Positions 63,195-64,000 of a stretch of 64,000 nt of DNA are shown one piece after another. The notes beneath the pieces are model-generated. The model did no database searches. It was given only the letters and a program-made list of their open reading frames with translations, and was not told where the DNA came from. Made by a program: the position numbers and the translations under genes. Origin of the DNA: Bacillus sp. FJAT-49711 (GTDB taxonomy: Bacteria > Bacillota > Bacilli > Bacillales > Bacillaceae_C); NCBI RefSeq assembly GCF_018343715.1, contig NZ_JAGYPL010000005.1, positions 86,299 to 150,298 of the forward strand. The letters run 5' to 3'. Each line of letters begins with the position of its first letter. The stretch's first letter is position 1.

Positions 63195-64000
63195 TTATGA
63201 AGTTCCATGATCTTTACTATTTATTTTCCCATCCAAAACATTTCTTAAATCATGCCCTGTAGGATTCTGGAACACCCTTAGTCCAAACTCAGGTGCTACA
63301 GCAAAGAGATGGTCAAAAATATCAGATTGTACAGATTCATAAACTGCCCACCTAACATCATTCGAAAAGGCATAAATTTCTAATGGCAAACCATGTTCAG
63401 TTGGTTCTAATTGTCTTACCATTTGTGTCATTTCTTGATTGATTCCAGGATGATTTTTTAAGTAATTAGCGATATAAGCCCTAAAGACACCGATATTCGT
63501 CATGGACCGTCCATTCACTTTATTCATTCCATCTACTTCATTATTAGAATTATACTCTTCAATTTCACTTTCCTTGTTAATGATATAATCTTTCAGATAG
63601 TGAATGCTTTTAAATTTTCCAATCATATCGTTGGTGCAAAAACTGATACTGCTCGTATCTATATAAATGGGGCGCTTTATCCGCCGTCCACCAGATGTTT
63701 GCATGCCTCTCCAGTTTTTAAAGGAATCAGATATAAGCGCATAGCTCGGCACTGTCGTTATCGTTTTATCCCAATTTTGAACTTTTACAGTGTTTAAAGA
63801 GATTTCAATTATGTCCCCATCTGCCCCATATTTAGGCATCTCAATCCAATCACCCACTCGAACCATATCATTCGAAGTCAGCTGGATGCCGGCTACAAGA
63901 CCTAATAAAGAATCCTTAAAAATCAACATGATTACAGCTGATAATGCCCCAATACCACTTAAAAGAATAGTAGGACTCTTCCCAATTAAGTTGGCAATAA
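63195..64000 (-). CDS. MscS-family mechanosensitive channel, C-terminal part (cut by window edge)
   Basis: The frame stays open from TAA at 63195 to the window edge, giving about 267 residues. The visible part begins within the pore helix (GIGALSAVIMLIFKDSLLGLVAGIQL). The MscS beta domain follows (VRVGDWIEMPKYGADGDIIEISL, WDKTITTVPSYALI), and then a long soluble region. The large C-terminal domain with PIYIDTSSISFC and LPLEIYAFSNDVRW points to the YbdG-like branch rather than classical MscS. Such channels open under osmotic downshock. The start lies beyond the window. Confidence 0.9.
   Translation of the reverse strand, partial: IANLIGKSPTILLSGIGALSAVIMLIFKDSLLGLVAGIQLTSNDMVRVGDWIEMPKYGADGDIIEISLNTVKVQNWDKTITTVPSYALISDSFKNWRGMQTSGGRRIKRPIYIDTSSISFCTNDMIGKFKSIHYLKDYIINKESEIEEYNSNNEVDGMNKVNGRSMTNIGVFRAYIANYLKNHPGINQEMTQMVRQLEPTEHGLPLEIYAFSNDVRWAVYESVQSDIFDHLFAVAPEFGLRVFQNPTGHDLRNVLDGKINSKDHGTS

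Overview
The window looks like chromosomal DNA of a low-GC, endospore-forming Bacillaceae bacterium. Signs of this are AT-rich codon use, strong AGGAGG-type ribosome binding sites with some GTG/TTG starts, many Rho-independent terminators, a T-box leader, a CcpA cre operator, an Fnr box, and spore-associated families (YjcZ, CgeB-like proteins, a SinI-like antirepressor, PdaC). I see no rRNA, tRNA, prophage, insertion sequence with a transposase, or CRISPR array. The species cannot be fixed from this sequence alone.

Layout. 1-5.7 kb: start of a DMT-family exporter divergent from a LysR regulator, a shortened UvrA-like ABC protein, an Asp/Glu racemase-like protein, and a small P-loop phosphotransferase pair. 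5.8-7.93 kb: leuA on the minus strand behind a complete leucine T-box with its own sigma-A promoter. 8-20.6 kb: a surface module made of a 1016-aa hybrid histidine kinase, a REC-SARP/BTAD regulator, a sortase, and a 2295-aa LPQTG adhesin with ten CnaB-like repeats; a 56-aa ribbon-helix-helix protein diverges from the adhesin. 20.7-23.3 kb: PdaC-type deacetylase and an NAD-dependent epimerase-like protein. 23.7-33.5 kb: a beta-galactoside utilisation cluster (YesN/YesM-type two-component system, sugar-binding lipoprotein, two permeases, LacZ) with two cre-like sites. 33.6-36.4 kb: a HELGH putative metalloprotease, a KGG stress protein, a YfhP-like membrane protein, two dispersed intergenic repeats and a YjcZ-type spore protein.

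36.6-43.8 kb: an alpha/beta hydrolase, a 1728-aa protein fusing a kinase-like domain (probably a pseudokinase), an AAA/TPR region, GAF and histidine kinase, its OmpR-type partner, and a 59-aa SinI-like antirepressor overlapping the regulator's tail. 44-48.1 kb: a MATE exporter, a FusB/FusC-type protein that protects EF-G and has an apparent leader-peptide attenuator, and an unusually long ATP sulfurylase. 48.3-53.1 kb: two CgeB-like glycosyltransferase paralogues, a GT2-TPR glycosyltransferase, and a protein with 26 EPTRDC-type hexapeptides; together this looks like a spore-surface glycoprotein locus. 53.2-64 kb: an acetyltransferase, a Bcr/CflA exporter, a helical-bundle protein, a DinB-like protein, an aldo/keto reductase, a small Cys-Cys beta-rich protein, a catalase, a TIM-barrel isomerase with a nitrilase, an Fnr-controlled Fe-S repair protein, and the C-terminal part of an MscS-type channel cut by the window edge.

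The most interesting items are the FusB-type leader with alternative pairings, the EPTRDC protein among glycosyltransferases, the adhesin/sortase/two-component module, the SinI-like micro-gene, and the kinase-like/AAA/histidine-kinase fusion. Functions are read from sequence motifs recalled from known families; no database search was run.
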